From assembly GCA_043801935.1 (NCBI GenBank), contig JAZDLO010000152.1, positions 1-59,894 of the forward strand: 59,894 nucleotides of DNA. The letters are read 5' to 3'. Origin of the DNA: JAZDLO01 sp043801935. Its GTDB lineage: Bacteria; Actinomycetota; Thermoleophilia; RBG-16-64-13. The notes beneath the pieces were generated by a model. That model searched no databases. It saw only the letters and a list, made by a program, of their open reading frames with translations, and was not told the DNA's origin. Numbering within the stretch: the first letter of the stretch is position 1; each line of letters opens with the position of its first letter. Positions 34,027 to 42,053 of the stretch are shown one piece after another. The translations under genes were made by a program, and so were the position numbers.

Positions 34027-34038
34027 GACGATATCGTC
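34027..34038. promoter_or_regulatory. Perfect 12-bp palindrome upstream of meaB
   Basis: GACGATATCGTC lies 27 bp before the meaB ATG, inside a 279-bp gene-free stretch between divergent genes (34001-34279). It could be a repressor operator. No clear -35/-10 pair was recognised around it. Confidence 0.3.
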
Positions 34039-34279
34039 TCCTTCGCCCGCTGTGGCGCCGGTCGCCGGAACCTAGGACAGCGAACGACGTAGACCACAGA
34101 GCAGTCCCCTGACGCCGAAGACCGGCGTGCCCGCATACTACCGCGAACCGGCGCGCACGGACAAACGAGAAGCGGCGTTCACGCGCCCATGCGGAAAACC
34201 CGTGACCCGAAAACCGCATACAGGCTCGCCCCCCGGGGTACATGCCAGCCGAAGACAACCGATCTGAGAGGAAGGTGTG

Positions 34280-34918
34280 ATGAAGATCGGGATCATCGGA
34301 GCCGGCCGCATCGGCGGCACCCTCGCAGCTCTATTCTCAGGTTGTGGGCACGAAATCGCCGTCAGCAATTCGCGGGGCCCGCAAACCCTCAAGGACCTGA
34401 CCGGCGAACTGGGCGACAAAGCGCATGCCGCCACTCCGGTTGAGGCGGCCGAGTTTGGAGAGCTTTACGTCGTGTCCATACCCTTGCGTCACTACCGCGA
34501 CGTGCCAGTCAGACAGCTGGCCGGGAAGATAGTGATCGACACCAACAACTATTATCCCGAGCGTGATGGCCACTTCGAGGAACTGGACGCGGACCGCACC
34601 ACCTCAAGCGAGTTGCTGCAGGCCCATCTTCCGGACTCACGAGTGGTGAAGGCCTTCAACACCAATTACTGGCACGTGCTTCGCGACCGGGGGCGGCCGG
34701 CGGGAGCGCCGGACCGCGTCGGTATTCCTATCGCAGGAGACGCCGAAGAGGCGAAGCGGACGGTTGCCGCGCTCATCGATGAGATAGGCTTTGAGGCTGT
34801 GGACGTTGGGAACCTAGGTGAAGGGCGGCGGTTCCAGCCCGGGTCGCCCGTCTATGCCCAGGCTTTCACGGCGCGGGAGATCCGCGGACATCTTGAGATC
34901 GAGGAACCGGTCATCTGA
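34280..34918 (+). CDS. F420-dependent NADP oxidoreductase-like protein
   Basis: A 212-residue Rossmann protein beginning MKIGIIGAGRIGGTLA (G-x-G-x-x-G), followed by VSNSRGPQTLKDL, where the NSRGP loop typically binds NADP phosphate. A C-terminal helical segment follows. It belongs to the F420:NADP oxidoreductase/pyrroline-reductase-like family; true F420 use is unproven because many members are only NADP-binding. ATG at 34280 with AGAGGAAGG just upstream; a GTG lies one codon earlier. Confidence 0.75.
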   Translation: MKIGIIGAGRIGGTLAALFSGCGHEIAVSNSRGPQTLKDLTGELGDKAHAATPVEAAEFGELYVVSIPLRHYRDVPVRQLAGKIVIDTNNYYPERDGHFEELDADRTTSSELLQAHLPDSRVVKAFNTNYWHVLRDRGRPAGAPDRVGIPIAGDAEEAKRTVAALIDEIGFEAVDVGNLGEGRRFQPGSPVYAQAFTAREIRGHLEIEEPVI

Positions 34919-34991
34919 GCGATGACCTGCAGGCTGCACCTTCGCCGCCACTTCTCCTCGTCGCCGGCTCTCTCCGCGCTGTCTCCCTCCT

Positions 34992-35483
34992 CTAGTCAAG
35001 CGGCGTGCCGAGCGAGAAGTAGCGTCCTTGGTGCCAGACCAACGGACTTCGCCCCTTGCCAGCCACGTGCGCCACGACCTCGGCCGTATAGACCGAGTAC
35101 GTGGCCGCTTTGTGCGACGCCACCACCTTGCACTCCAGGCTGGCATAGGACCCGGCAATACGGGGGCTACCCAGTTTTTCGCTTGGTTCCGCCGCGACCT
35201 TGAACCGCTCGAACTTGTCGATGTCGTGACCATGCGTAGAGCCCAACTTCCGGACCATCTCGACCTGCTCCGGGGTAGCCACATTGACGACAAACTCACC
35301 GGACCGCTCGATCAGATCGTGCGTCAGAAGGTGCTCAGCCACGCTTACGCTGAGCAAGGGTGGGTCTTCTGATACGAAGATCGCTGTGGCCGTCATAGCG
35401 TCGCGTTGTTCTCCGGCGGCCACGGTCAGAATGACCGCCGCGCACGGAAGGATACCGGTGGCGACGGCTCGCTGGTCGGTCAT
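34992..35483 (-). CDS. Flavin reductase-like FMN-binding protein
   Basis: A 163-residue split-barrel flavin reductase domain. It carries MTATAIFVSEDPPLLSVSV (FMN phosphate/substrate site), SGEFVVNVATPEQVEMVRK and the late SPLVWHQGRYFSL typical of the HpaC/flavoredoxin family. It could supply reduced flavin to oxygenases or act as an electron carrier. Start at 35483, with AAGGGG seven nt upstream. It is convergent with the F420-type gene. Confidence 0.85.
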   Translation of the reverse strand: MTDQRAVATGILPCAAVILTVAAGEQRDAMTATAIFVSEDPPLLSVSVAEHLLTHDLIERSGEFVVNVATPEQVEMVRKLGSTHGHDIDKFERFKVAAEPSEKLGSPRIAGSYASLECKVVASHKAATYSVYTAEVVAHVAGKGRSPLVWHQGRYFSLGTPLD

Positions 35484-35561
35484 GCTCACACCCCTTTTCG
35501 TCGGCTGTAGACCGCGTAGTCTTACCCAGTACGCGGCCAAGTCAGTCAGGGTGGACTCGCT

Positions 35562-35610
35562 GCAGGGTGGACCGCGCTCAACGTCCGCCAGGATAGACGG
35601 TCTACCCTGC
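35562..35610. terminator. Long inverted repeat downstream of the riboswitch-controlled gene
   Basis: GCAGGGTGGACCG (35562-35574) pairs with CGGTCTACCCTGC (35598-35610) over 12 of 13 positions, about 10 nt past the stop at 35620. It is probably a transcript-end hairpin, although no U run follows. Confidence 0.4.
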
Positions 35611-35619
35611 CGCGACCCG

Positions 35620-36081
35620 TTATTCGGGACGCTTGACCACCTTCAACTCGACCAGGGATGCTACCAATCGTTTTCGGGCTTCTACATAGGCTTTGTTGGC
35701 CTCGGTGCGCTCAGAGAGCCGACGCTGGGGATCGTACTTCGTATCCAGATATGCGCGACTCGTGGACTGGGCCTCCTGCGCAGCAATGACCACCTCGTTC
35801 CAGAGTGCCGCCAGTTCCAGGTCCCGCGCCCTCATGAGCGAGGTGAAATAGTCCAACGCCTGTTTGTCGGTCAGACACGACAGGGACATCGTCCAATGCA
35901 AGAACCGCTCGGCAGCCGTAGCGGGATCATCTAGTTTGACGGTCTCCGAATAGTCCAGACCGTTACCGTATGTCCTCGTGATGGTGTCCGCGGAATCTCC
36001 GGACGGGAGGTCTTCGTGTATCCAGCTGACTTCAAAATGGGAGTACTTGAAGTGGCCCTGGATGACCTTCTGAGTGTCCAT
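35620..36081 (-). CDS. Unknown 153-residue protein under a c-di-GMP riboswitch
   Basis: A soluble, helix-rich protein beginning MDTQKVIQGHFKYSHFEVSW; no signal peptide, membrane segment or known motif is recognised. The C-terminal half is charged and may be coiled (RLSERTEANKAYVEARKRLV). The start at 36081 is set by GGGGG five nt upstream and by the riboswitch at 36146-36255, which lies inside the longer open frame and so excludes upstream starts. A CCCCC run in the leader could pair with this GGGGG, suggesting translational control. It follows a SpoIIE-type phosphatase gene but has its own promoter. Control by c-di-GMP suggests a role in surface attachment, pili or a lifestyle switch. Confidence 0.7.
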   Translation of the reverse strand: MDTQKVIQGHFKYSHFEVSWIHEDLPSGDSADTITRTYGNGLDYSETVKLDDPATAAERFLHWTMSLSCLTDKQALDYFTSLMRARDLELAALWNEVVIAAQEAQSTSRAYLDTKYDPQRRLSERTEANKAYVEARKRLVASLVELKVVKRPE

Positions 36082-36145
36082 CGTGCCCCCTGTCGGCCAT
36101 GCGACTGTCGATACGGGGCTGGAAGGGGGAAGGCGACCTGCAGCC

Positions 36146-36255
36146 GTTCCCGGCAACCCGGCCGCCCAAGCGGTATCAAACGTTGGGCCGATGGTTTTGC
36201 GTCCCCGCCTTGCGACGGGTTTGCCCTTATCGAGACGCCGCAGCCCGGACTCCTG
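36146..36255 (-). ncRNA. Class I cyclic-di-GMP riboswitch (GEMM-I)
   Basis: Read on the minus strand the region holds, in order, the GEMM-I signature blocks: GATAAGGGCAAACC (core ending at 36228); a short stem capped by a GCAA GNRA tetraloop; GGGGACGCAAAACC (36206-36193); a second stem; then GGCGGCCGGGTTGCCGG (ending near 36149). These match the family consensus GGGCAAACC...GGGACGCAAAGCC...GGTAGCCGGGTTACCG. A promoter lies at 36303-36331 and the controlled ATG is about 65 nt past the aptamer. The sequence in between contains a C5 run able to mask the GGGGG ribosome-binding site. Confidence 0.85.
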
Positions 36256-36302
36256 CGGATCCAGCCTGCTCCCTGAATCTCCACCGATCTCGCGCACTTG
36301 AC

Positions 36303-36331
36303 AACGTATAACGAGTGCTCGTCCTTGTCAA
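36303..36331 (-). promoter_or_regulatory. Promoter of the c-di-GMP riboswitch transcript
   Basis: On the minus strand TTGACA (36331-36326), a 17-bp spacer and TACGTT (36308-36303) predict transcription start near 36296, about 40 nt before the aptamer. Confidence 0.6.
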
Positions 36332-36404
36332 TCACTGCTCGCTCATGGCAGCCACACACTTCGGATGATCCGCGAGGACCGTCACCAGTCCGCTGCGAGT
36401 CTCT

Positions 36405-37676
36405 CTAGTCCAGCAGCCGGATCGCCACCGCCAAACGATCGTCGGGAGAGAGCTCTTCGGTGTGGAAGCTCTCACTAGCTCGGCGAAGCGACTCGACGAA
36501 CTCACTAAGGCGACAGTCTTTGTATTGGCGCCAAACCTCGCCGATACCCTCTACCCCGAAGAACAGCCCTTCCCGGCGGGCGTCGCTGATCCCATCGGTA
36601 TAGAGAAGGAGGACGGTCTCGGAAGGCATGACGGTCGTCGCGGCGGCGAAGCTGTCTTCTTCTCTTACCCCCACGGGCACGTTACACGGCAGGTACATCT
36701 CCTCCGTGTCGCCCTGGGGCGACAGCCACAGAGGCCGGGGATGTCCCGCGGAAGCAGCCCTTAGCCGACCGTCTCTGGCCAGACGACAAACCGCAAGGGT
36801 CACGTAGCGACCCGCCGGAAGAATGCCCCCGACCACTCGGTTCGCCTCTCTGAGAAGCGCACCGGGCTCAGGACAGGCCTGGACAAGTCCGGACACTGTC
36901 TCGCGGATGCGAGAGGCCATGGCGGCCGCCTCCATCCCCTTCCCCGAGTAGTCTCCGACCAGCACGAGGGCATCTCCGGATCCCACCTCCCGTACGTCAA
37001 AGAAGTCACCGCCCACATTAGCTACGCGGGACGCCGAGGAGAAGGCGGCCGCGAATTCGAATCCGGGGATAGAAACTATCCCCTGCGGAAGTAGAGCAGC
37101 CTCCAGTGCGGCGACAAGCTCGATCTCCCGCTCTTCGTGCCGGACGATGAGAGGCCCACACGCCCGACAGGTGTCCTCAAGAACACTGATCAGATCCGGG
37201 AACTTGTCGGCAGCATGGTCGGCGAGGTGCAGAGAACCGGCCGGCCGCCCATCCTCACCCCTAAGGGGAATGATGGCAATGGAGTCATAACCCTCCAGGA
37301 TGCAGCGTCCCCGCACATCGCCCAGGACTTCCGGTGGGAACTCCTGCCTTATCGACTGCACCTGTCCCCAGGCGAAGCTTCCCCCTTCGGTGAAGAAGGG
37401 AAGCCGAGGATCGCCCGCCCCTAGGCAGACCCGGCCGCACATGCACTCGTCCGAGCCGACGAGCGCCTCGTCCTGCAAGAAGCGAGGACTCAGGCCGCGG
37501 TGGATCATAGCCGGGATCCACCTCTGTCCCGTGTCCGGCCCGAGCAGCCGCAGCATCGCCGCTTCACAACCGGTTACCTCCTGGGCCCAGGCGACAAGGC
37601 GAGTGGCTGCTTCCGCGAACGTCGTCGCGCGGGCGACGCTTTCGACCGTCTCGGTCGCCTGTTCCTCCGCATTCAT
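36405..37676 (-). CDS. GAF-domain SpoIIE/PP2C-type protein phosphatase
   Basis: A 423-residue signalling protein: an N-terminal GAF sensor domain (about 20-175, ATRLVAWAQEVTGCEAAML...AGSLHLADHAADKFPD) and a C-terminal SpoIIE/RsbU-like Ser/Thr phosphatase (about 200-423). The metal-binding Asp residues are in VGGDFFDVREV, VGDYSGKGMEAA and LYTDGISDARREG. Such enzymes dephosphorylate anti-sigma-factor antagonists in partner-switching pathways. No antagonist or anti-sigma gene is adjacent. The GAF domain contains several Cys (ECMCGRVCLG), which might bind a metal or cluster. The gene appears to be leaderless. Confidence 0.9.
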   Translation of the reverse strand: MNAEEQATETVESVARATTFAEAATRLVAWAQEVTGCEAAMLRLLGPDTGQRWIPAMIHRGLSPRFLQDEALVGSDECMCGRVCLGAGDPRLPFFTEGGSFAWGQVQSIRQEFPPEVLGDVRGRCILEGYDSIAIIPLRGEDGRPAGSLHLADHAADKFPDLISVLEDTCRACGPLIVRHEEREIELVAALEAALLPQGIVSIPGFEFAAAFSSASRVANVGGDFFDVREVGSGDALVLVGDYSGKGMEAAAMASRIRETVSGLVQACPEPGALLREANRVVGGILPAGRYVTLAVCRLARDGRLRAASAGHPRPLWLSPQGDTEEMYLPCNVPVGVREEDSFAAATTVMPSETVLLLYTDGISDARREGLFFGVEGIGEVWRQYKDCRLSEFVESLRRASESFHTEELSPDDRLAVAIRLLD

Positions 37677-37682
37677 GCGTTC

Positions 37683-37711
37683 AGGGTAGTCGAAACGAGG
37701 CTCAGGTGCAA
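37683..37711 (-). promoter_or_regulatory. Promoter of the phosphatase gene, leaderless
   Basis: TTGCAC (37711-37706), a 17-bp spacer and TACCCT (37688-37683) with only six nt to the ATG at 37676. No Shine-Dalgarno sequence is visible, so the transcript probably starts at the ATG. Confidence 0.45.
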
Positions 37712-37751
37712 AGTCCGGGGGCCTCTGTGAGGACGCCCCGGAGCATGTGGT

Positions 37752-38684
37752 CTACTGCCTCACGGGGATACTCCTGAGGTCCTCGGCAGAAAGCGGCCAA
37801 GCGCCGCCGGCTTTGACGTTGACCGCCACCTGCTCGGGCGTGGTCGCTCCGGCGATGATCGAAGCCACGCCATCCTGGGCGGCCAGCCATCCAAAGGCGA
37901 GTTCGAGCAGAGAATGCCCCTGTCTTGCGGCAAAAGCCGTCAGTTCCTCGATATAAGCGAAGTTCTCCTTCGACGCGAGGGTGGCGAAACGAGACATCGT
38001 GGCAAGACGCGAGCCCTCGGGGTACTCCTGGCCGTACCGGTACTTGCCCGTGAGAAGCCCCGACGCCAGGGGGAAGTAGGGTACGATGCCCATCCCCTGC
38101 CGGACGATCGCCGGCGCGATCTCCTTCTCGACCTCTCGAGCGAGCAGGCTCCAGTGGACCTGGGAGGCTACGAAGCTCACGGTACCGCGTCCGGCGGAGA
38201 CTCTCGAGGCTTCCTCGATCTGCTTCGCGCTGAAATTGGAGCAGGCTGCGTGCACTACTTTGCCCGCCGAGACCAGTTCGCTCAGCGTCTGCAGCGCCTC
38301 TTCGACGGGAGCCTCCGGGTCGGGACGATGCTGGTAGTAAAGATCGATGTGATCGGTTCCAAGCTGCCGGAGGCTGGTCTCGCATCCCTCGAGAATGCGT
38401 CTGCGCAACGCTCCCGGCTGATACGGCTCCCCACTCTCACGGGGCGCGAACTTCGTGGCGACGACAACACTGCTCCGCCTATTGCCCAGCGCCTTGCCGA
38501 GAAACACCTCGGACCGGCCCCCACCGTACGTCTCCGCGGTGTCGAAATGCGTGATCCCGGCTTCGAGGGCGGCATGCACCACTTCTCTGGTCTCGCGCTC
38601 GTCGAGTTTCATCCCGAAGTTATTGCATCCCAGACCGACGATGGTGACTTCGGGTCCGGCGCTGCCAAGCCGTCTGGTTTCCAT
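37752..38684 (-). CDS. Aldo/keto reductase
   Basis: A 310-residue NADPH-dependent (alpha/beta)8 oxidoreductase. The catalytic tetrad regions are FDTAETYGGGRSE (Asp, Tyr), VVVATKFA (Lys) and YYQHRPDP (His), and the cofactor-binding IIAGATTPEQV lies near the C terminus. This is the YghZ/Tas-like group. ATG at 38684 with GGAAGGA six nt upstream; an open frame extends 21 codons further without support. It reduces aldehydes or ketones, substrate unknown. Divergent from the VOC gene. Confidence 0.9.
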   Translation of the reverse strand: METRRLGSAGPEVTIVGLGCNNFGMKLDERETREVVHAALEAGITHFDTAETYGGGRSEVFLGKALGNRRSSVVVATKFAPRESGEPYQPGALRRRILEGCETSLRQLGTDHIDLYYQHRPDPEAPVEEALQTLSELVSAGKVVHAACSNFSAKQIEEASRVSAGRGTVSFVASQVHWSLLAREVEKEIAPAIVRQGMGIVPYFPLASGLLTGKYRYGQEYPEGSRLATMSRFATLASKENFAYIEELTAFAARQGHSLLELAFGWLAAQDGVASIIAGATTPEQVAVNVKAGGAWPLSAEDLRSIPVRQ

Positions 38685-38900
38685 GGGCGTTCCTTCCTCG
38701 GTGGCTACCGGCGACCCCGGTTTCGATCGATCCTTGTCCCGCAGCAACGGTACCCGGTTGACCCAGTTCTAGTCCCCGGGGTCTTGGGCCGGTCGTCGAG
38801 GCCTCCGCGCCTTCGCCGCCACGGCCCGAGGACACTGCACTTGGTTTCCGGCCGATGGGGAATACCTTTTCCATGCGGTCCCACCCGGAGGGAGGCTCTC

Positions 38901-39335
38901 GTGAGTGAGAACAAGGAAGATGCAAGATCCGAAATGGCCGAGTTCCCGACCGACGGAGTACAGTTGACTCTACTCCTGGTCGTCGGTGACGTCACTCGCT
39001 CCCGCGACTTCTATGAGGGAGTCCTCGGCGCGAAGCTCTACCGCGAGTACGGAGGCACTTCCTGCGTCCTCAGCTTCCAGGACACATGGCTTCTTCTTGT
39101 GAGCGGCGGTGGACCGACCGAGGACAAACCAGATGTCATATTCGCCCCTCCCCCAGATCCCAACCTGGTGTCGTGCGAGCTGACTATACGGGTGCCCGAT
39201 TGTGCGCAAGCCTACCGAGTGCTCAAGGGGCGCGGCGCTCCATTCCTTACCCCTCCCATGAGACGGGATGGCGAGATTCGCTGCTTCTTCCGCGATCCGG
39301 ACGGACATCTGCTGGAGATCAGTCAGATGGTTTGA
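38901..39335 (+). CDS. Vicinal oxygen chelate (glyoxalase-like) protein
   Basis: A 144-residue single-module VOC protein. The strands LLLVVGDVTRSRDFYEGVLG and VSCELTIRVPDCAQAYRVL and the C-terminal RCFFRDPDGHLLEISQ (Glu metal ligand) are typical, but the first-strand His is replaced (QLTLLLV). Metal binding may therefore be lost or changed. GTG start at 38901 with GGAGGGAGG five nt upstream. It ends 25 nt from the convergent molybdoenzyme gene. Function could be resistance or isomerisation; unknown. Confidence 0.8.
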   Translation: MSENKEDARSEMAEFPTDGVQLTLLLVVGDVTRSRDFYEGVLGAKLYREYGGTSCVLSFQDTWLLLVSGGGPTEDKPDVIFAPPPDPNLVSCELTIRVPDCAQAYRVLKGRGAPFLTPPMRRDGEIRCFFRDPDGHLLEISQMV

Positions 39336-39360
39336 AGCCGAGCCTGGACTGAGACCCGAG

Positions 39361-41970
39361 CTACCGCCCCAACGTCGGCGCTCCTCCCTCCCACTTCTCA
39401 ACCTGGATGAGACAGGAGTTATTGGCCTGGGCATTTGAGGTAGGGGTCACGAAACGCTTCGATGTGAGGACGTTTATGCAGCCTGCCCGTTCGGGGGAGT
39501 CTCCCGGAGTGCCGATAGGCAGGTAATCCGCGCAGGACTCATAAGAATGCACCGTGCCCGATGGCAGCCGCTCGGTGACCTGCGCACAGAGAATGACCGA
39601 ACCGCGGTGGTTATAAGCCCGGATGAGGTCGCCGTCTTTGATCCCGCGCGCATCCGCGTCCGCGGTATTGACGCGCATGATCCAGTAGCGATGGCCATCG
39701 ACGAGCACCCGGTGGTCCTTGACCTCGTTCAGCCAGCTCTCCTTGGAGTCGCCCATCGTGTGAAAGCTGAAGCGGGGGTGCGGGGAGACCATCTGCAGCG
39801 GGTACTTGTCGTACAACTCCGTGGTGCGGTGGCCTTCCCAGGAGGGGATGTACTGCGGGCCCATGACCGGCCGCTCCGGATCGATGACACCGCTTTTCTC
39901 CGCTCGCTTGAGGCTGTTGGACACGAACTCGATCTTACCCGACTGAGTCTGCAGACCCTTGAAGCTGACTTGATCACAGGGCGCCGGACCCCAGTCGGAG
40001 GTGTCGCGCTTCCGATCTTCAGCGAACCAGCGCAGGGCGGGGGTCGACTCGTGATCTTTGGGGAAGGGCACCACGTAGTAGCCCTTCTTCTCGAATTCCT
40101 CCCAGGTGATGTTCTTTGGCAGGTCGGTCGCGTGGAAGTAGTCCTTCACCCAGTCGTACTCGCTTTTGCCCATGGTATAGGCATCATGGATGTCCAACCG
40201 CTTGGCCAATTCAGCGAAGATATCGTAATCGGACTTCGACTCGCCCAACGGCTCGATGCACTTGTGCTGCAGGGTGATCACCCGATGGTTGGTCTGTGTG
40301 AAGGTGTCTGGGATGTAGCCGGAGCAGTTGGCGAACTCGCTGATGTCCCAACGCTCGAAGTTGGTGCAGGCCGGCAGGATGATATCCGCGAACCGAGCTT
40401 CCCCCTCGAACCAGATGGACTGGTTGACGACGAAAGGCACCTTGCCGCACTGATAGGCCTCCACGTATCTGTTGGTTTCGGTCATAGTGCCGAGGAACGA
40501 GCCCCCATACTTGTAGTACATCTCTATATGTGGATAACCGCGAGCCGGGAACTCGAACTCCTGGAATTGCATCTCGATGGAAGCGCCGCACGCGCCTTTG
40601 CCGTGCCACTTGAAACGCTCGTGCCGCAGGACTTCTGGGATCAGAAGGCGGGGAATCACCTGTCCTTCTGCGGTGTCGTGCACGCAGGCAGTGGCGCCCG
40701 AGTAGGCTCCCTCCGGGAACAACCGCGAATACAGTCGGAACGAAGTGCCCGTCTTCGCCACGTCGCCGGAGATGCCTCCCTCGGCGTAACCAGGGAAGAA
40801 GAACGACTCGTCGTGGGGAGCGCCCTGGGTGGTGCTCCAGATGTTGCTGCCCGGTTTGCCCATGCCCTGCATGGCCGCCAGAGCGATCATGACCCGGGCC
40901 CACTCGTTGCCCGTAGCCGAGCGACAGGCGCCCCCCCACCCCCCGAGGCCACCGGCGGCCAGCATGGTCTTCTTGGAGCCCCACTCGCGGGCCAGCGCCC
41001 GGATCTCGCGCGCGGGGATGCCGCACTCCTCCTCGGCCCATTCCGGGGTCTTGGGCTGGCCGTCGCTCGTGCCGAGCACGTAGTCCTTCCACTCGCCGAA
41101 GCCAGTGGTGTGATCGGCGATGTAGTCTTTGTCGTAGAGGTCTTCGGTCAGCCAAACAAACGCGATCGCCAGGCCGAAAGGCACATCGGTGCCCAAACGA
41201 GGTGCGAACCACTTGTCCGAGAACAGGCCGGCGGTGTGGTTGAAGTACGGATCGATGAACACCATCTTGACGCCCAGCTCTTTGAGCCAGAAGCGGCGCG
41301 AGGTGCTCTCAAAGGCCGAATAGATGCCCCCGGTGGTTTCGGGGTCTGATGACCAGAAGACGACCAAGTCGGTATGCGTCAGCGCATCCTCCAGAAGGTC
41401 TTGCTGTTCTGGGATACCGAGGCGGTGGGTGTAGCCCCACATGTGCGCGCCCCCCCAGAGCCAGCCCTCCCAGCTGTCGGCGTTCTGGTTGACCATCGTC
41501 ATGCCGGCAAGATTCGAGAAGCGCAGGTAGCCGGAGAAGCGGTAACCGACATTCCCCCACAGGTGGTGAGAACCGCTGATAGTCATGATGCTGCCCGGCC
41601 CCGCCTCGCGCTTGGCCCGGACTATCTCGCCGGCCACGATGTCCGCGGCTGCATCCCAGCTGATGGGCTCGTAACCCGAGATGCCGCGGTTCTGGCTGTT
41701 GCGCTTCCCCTTGTGATCGAAATCCACTCTCTTGAGCGGCGTCAGGATCCGCTTGGGCGAGTAGACCATGGACCTCTGAGCCACCGCGTGCGGCGACAGG
41801 GTGGTGCGCCGGGGAGGCGTGAACGATCGTCCCCGTGCATGGATGGTCCAACTCTCTCCGTCGTTGTCGTCAAAGACGATCGGCGTCATGCGGATGATCT
41901 TGCCGTCTTTGACGTCCACGAAGACGGGGCCGCCCGTGGTGGAGTTGGTCAGTCTCCGGAGTTCTCCCAT
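39361..41970 (-). CDS. Molybdopterin oxidoreductase, transhydroxylase large-subunit-like (AthL)
   Basis: An 869-residue DMSO-reductase-family enzyme without a Tat signal or N-terminal Fe-S cysteines. From memory it is strikingly close along its whole length to the large subunit of pyrogallol-phloroglucinol transhydroxylase of Pelobacter acidigallici (start MGE-x-x-RLTNS; ISGSHHLWGNVGY; DSWEGW; FERWDISEFANCSGYIPD). Catalytic residues reported there, H144, Y152, D174, the Mo-ligand S175 and W176, correspond with a constant offset of 9 to H135, Y143, D165, S166 and W167 here. It should act on polyphenols in the cytoplasm. The Fe-S small subunit (AthS) is not next to it. SD AGGGAGG lies 10 nt before the ATG. 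Confidence 0.85.
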   Translation of the reverse strand: MGELRRLTNSTTGGPVFVDVKDGKIIRMTPIVFDDNDGESWTIHARGRSFTPPRRTTLSPHAVAQRSMVYSPKRILTPLKRVDFDHKGKRNSQNRGISGYEPISWDAAADIVAGEIVRAKREAGPGSIMTISGSHHLWGNVGYRFSGYLRFSNLAGMTMVNQNADSWEGWLWGGAHMWGYTHRLGIPEQQDLLEDALTHTDLVVFWSSDPETTGGIYSAFESTSRRFWLKELGVKMVFIDPYFNHTAGLFSDKWFAPRLGTDVPFGLAIAFVWLTEDLYDKDYIADHTTGFGEWKDYVLGTSDGQPKTPEWAEEECGIPAREIRALAREWGSKKTMLAAGGLGGWGGACRSATGNEWARVMIALAAMQGMGKPGSNIWSTTQGAPHDESFFFPGYAEGGISGDVAKTGTSFRLYSRLFPEGAYSGATACVHDTAEGQVIPRLLIPEVLRHERFKWHGKGACGASIEMQFQEFEFPARGYPHIEMYYKYGGSFLGTMTETNRYVEAYQCGKVPFVVNQSIWFEGEARFADIILPACTNFERWDISEFANCSGYIPDTFTQTNHRVITLQHKCIEPLGESKSDYDIFAELAKRLDIHDAYTMGKSEYDWVKDYFHATDLPKNITWEEFEKKGYYVVPFPKDHESTPALRWFAEDRKRDTSDWGPAPCDQVSFKGLQTQSGKIEFVSNSLKRAEKSGVIDPERPVMGPQYIPSWEGHRTTELYDKYPLQMVSPHPRFSFHTMGDSKESWLNEVKDHRVLVDGHRYWIMRVNTADADARGIKDGDLIRAYNHRGSVILCAQVTERLPSGTVHSYESCADYLPIGTPGDSPERAGCINVLTSKRFVTPTSNAQANNSCLIQVEKWEGGAPTLGR

Positions 41971-41997
41971 CTTATGTGTACCTCCCTATCGGATGGC

Positions 41998-42030
41998 CCT
42001 GCCGGAGGCGACTCGGACGCCTCCGGCAGG
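41998..42030. terminator. 13-bp perfect hairpin between binding-protein and molybdoenzyme genes
   Basis: CCTGCCGGAGGCG (41998-42010), a 7-nt loop and CGCCTCCGGCAGG (42018-42030). It lies in the 83-nt gap between two same-strand genes and has no U run. It may reduce or stabilise expression differentially rather than end transcription outright. Confidence 0.5.
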
Positions 42031-42053
42031 CTTCTCATCAAATCGAGAGGGAC

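Noticed and set aside
39547..41349. 600-codon open frame on the plus strand opposite the molybdoenzyme
   Set aside because: The minus strand clearly encodes the transhydroxylase-like protein with conserved catalytic residues; the plus frame lacks motifs and a ribosome-binding site.
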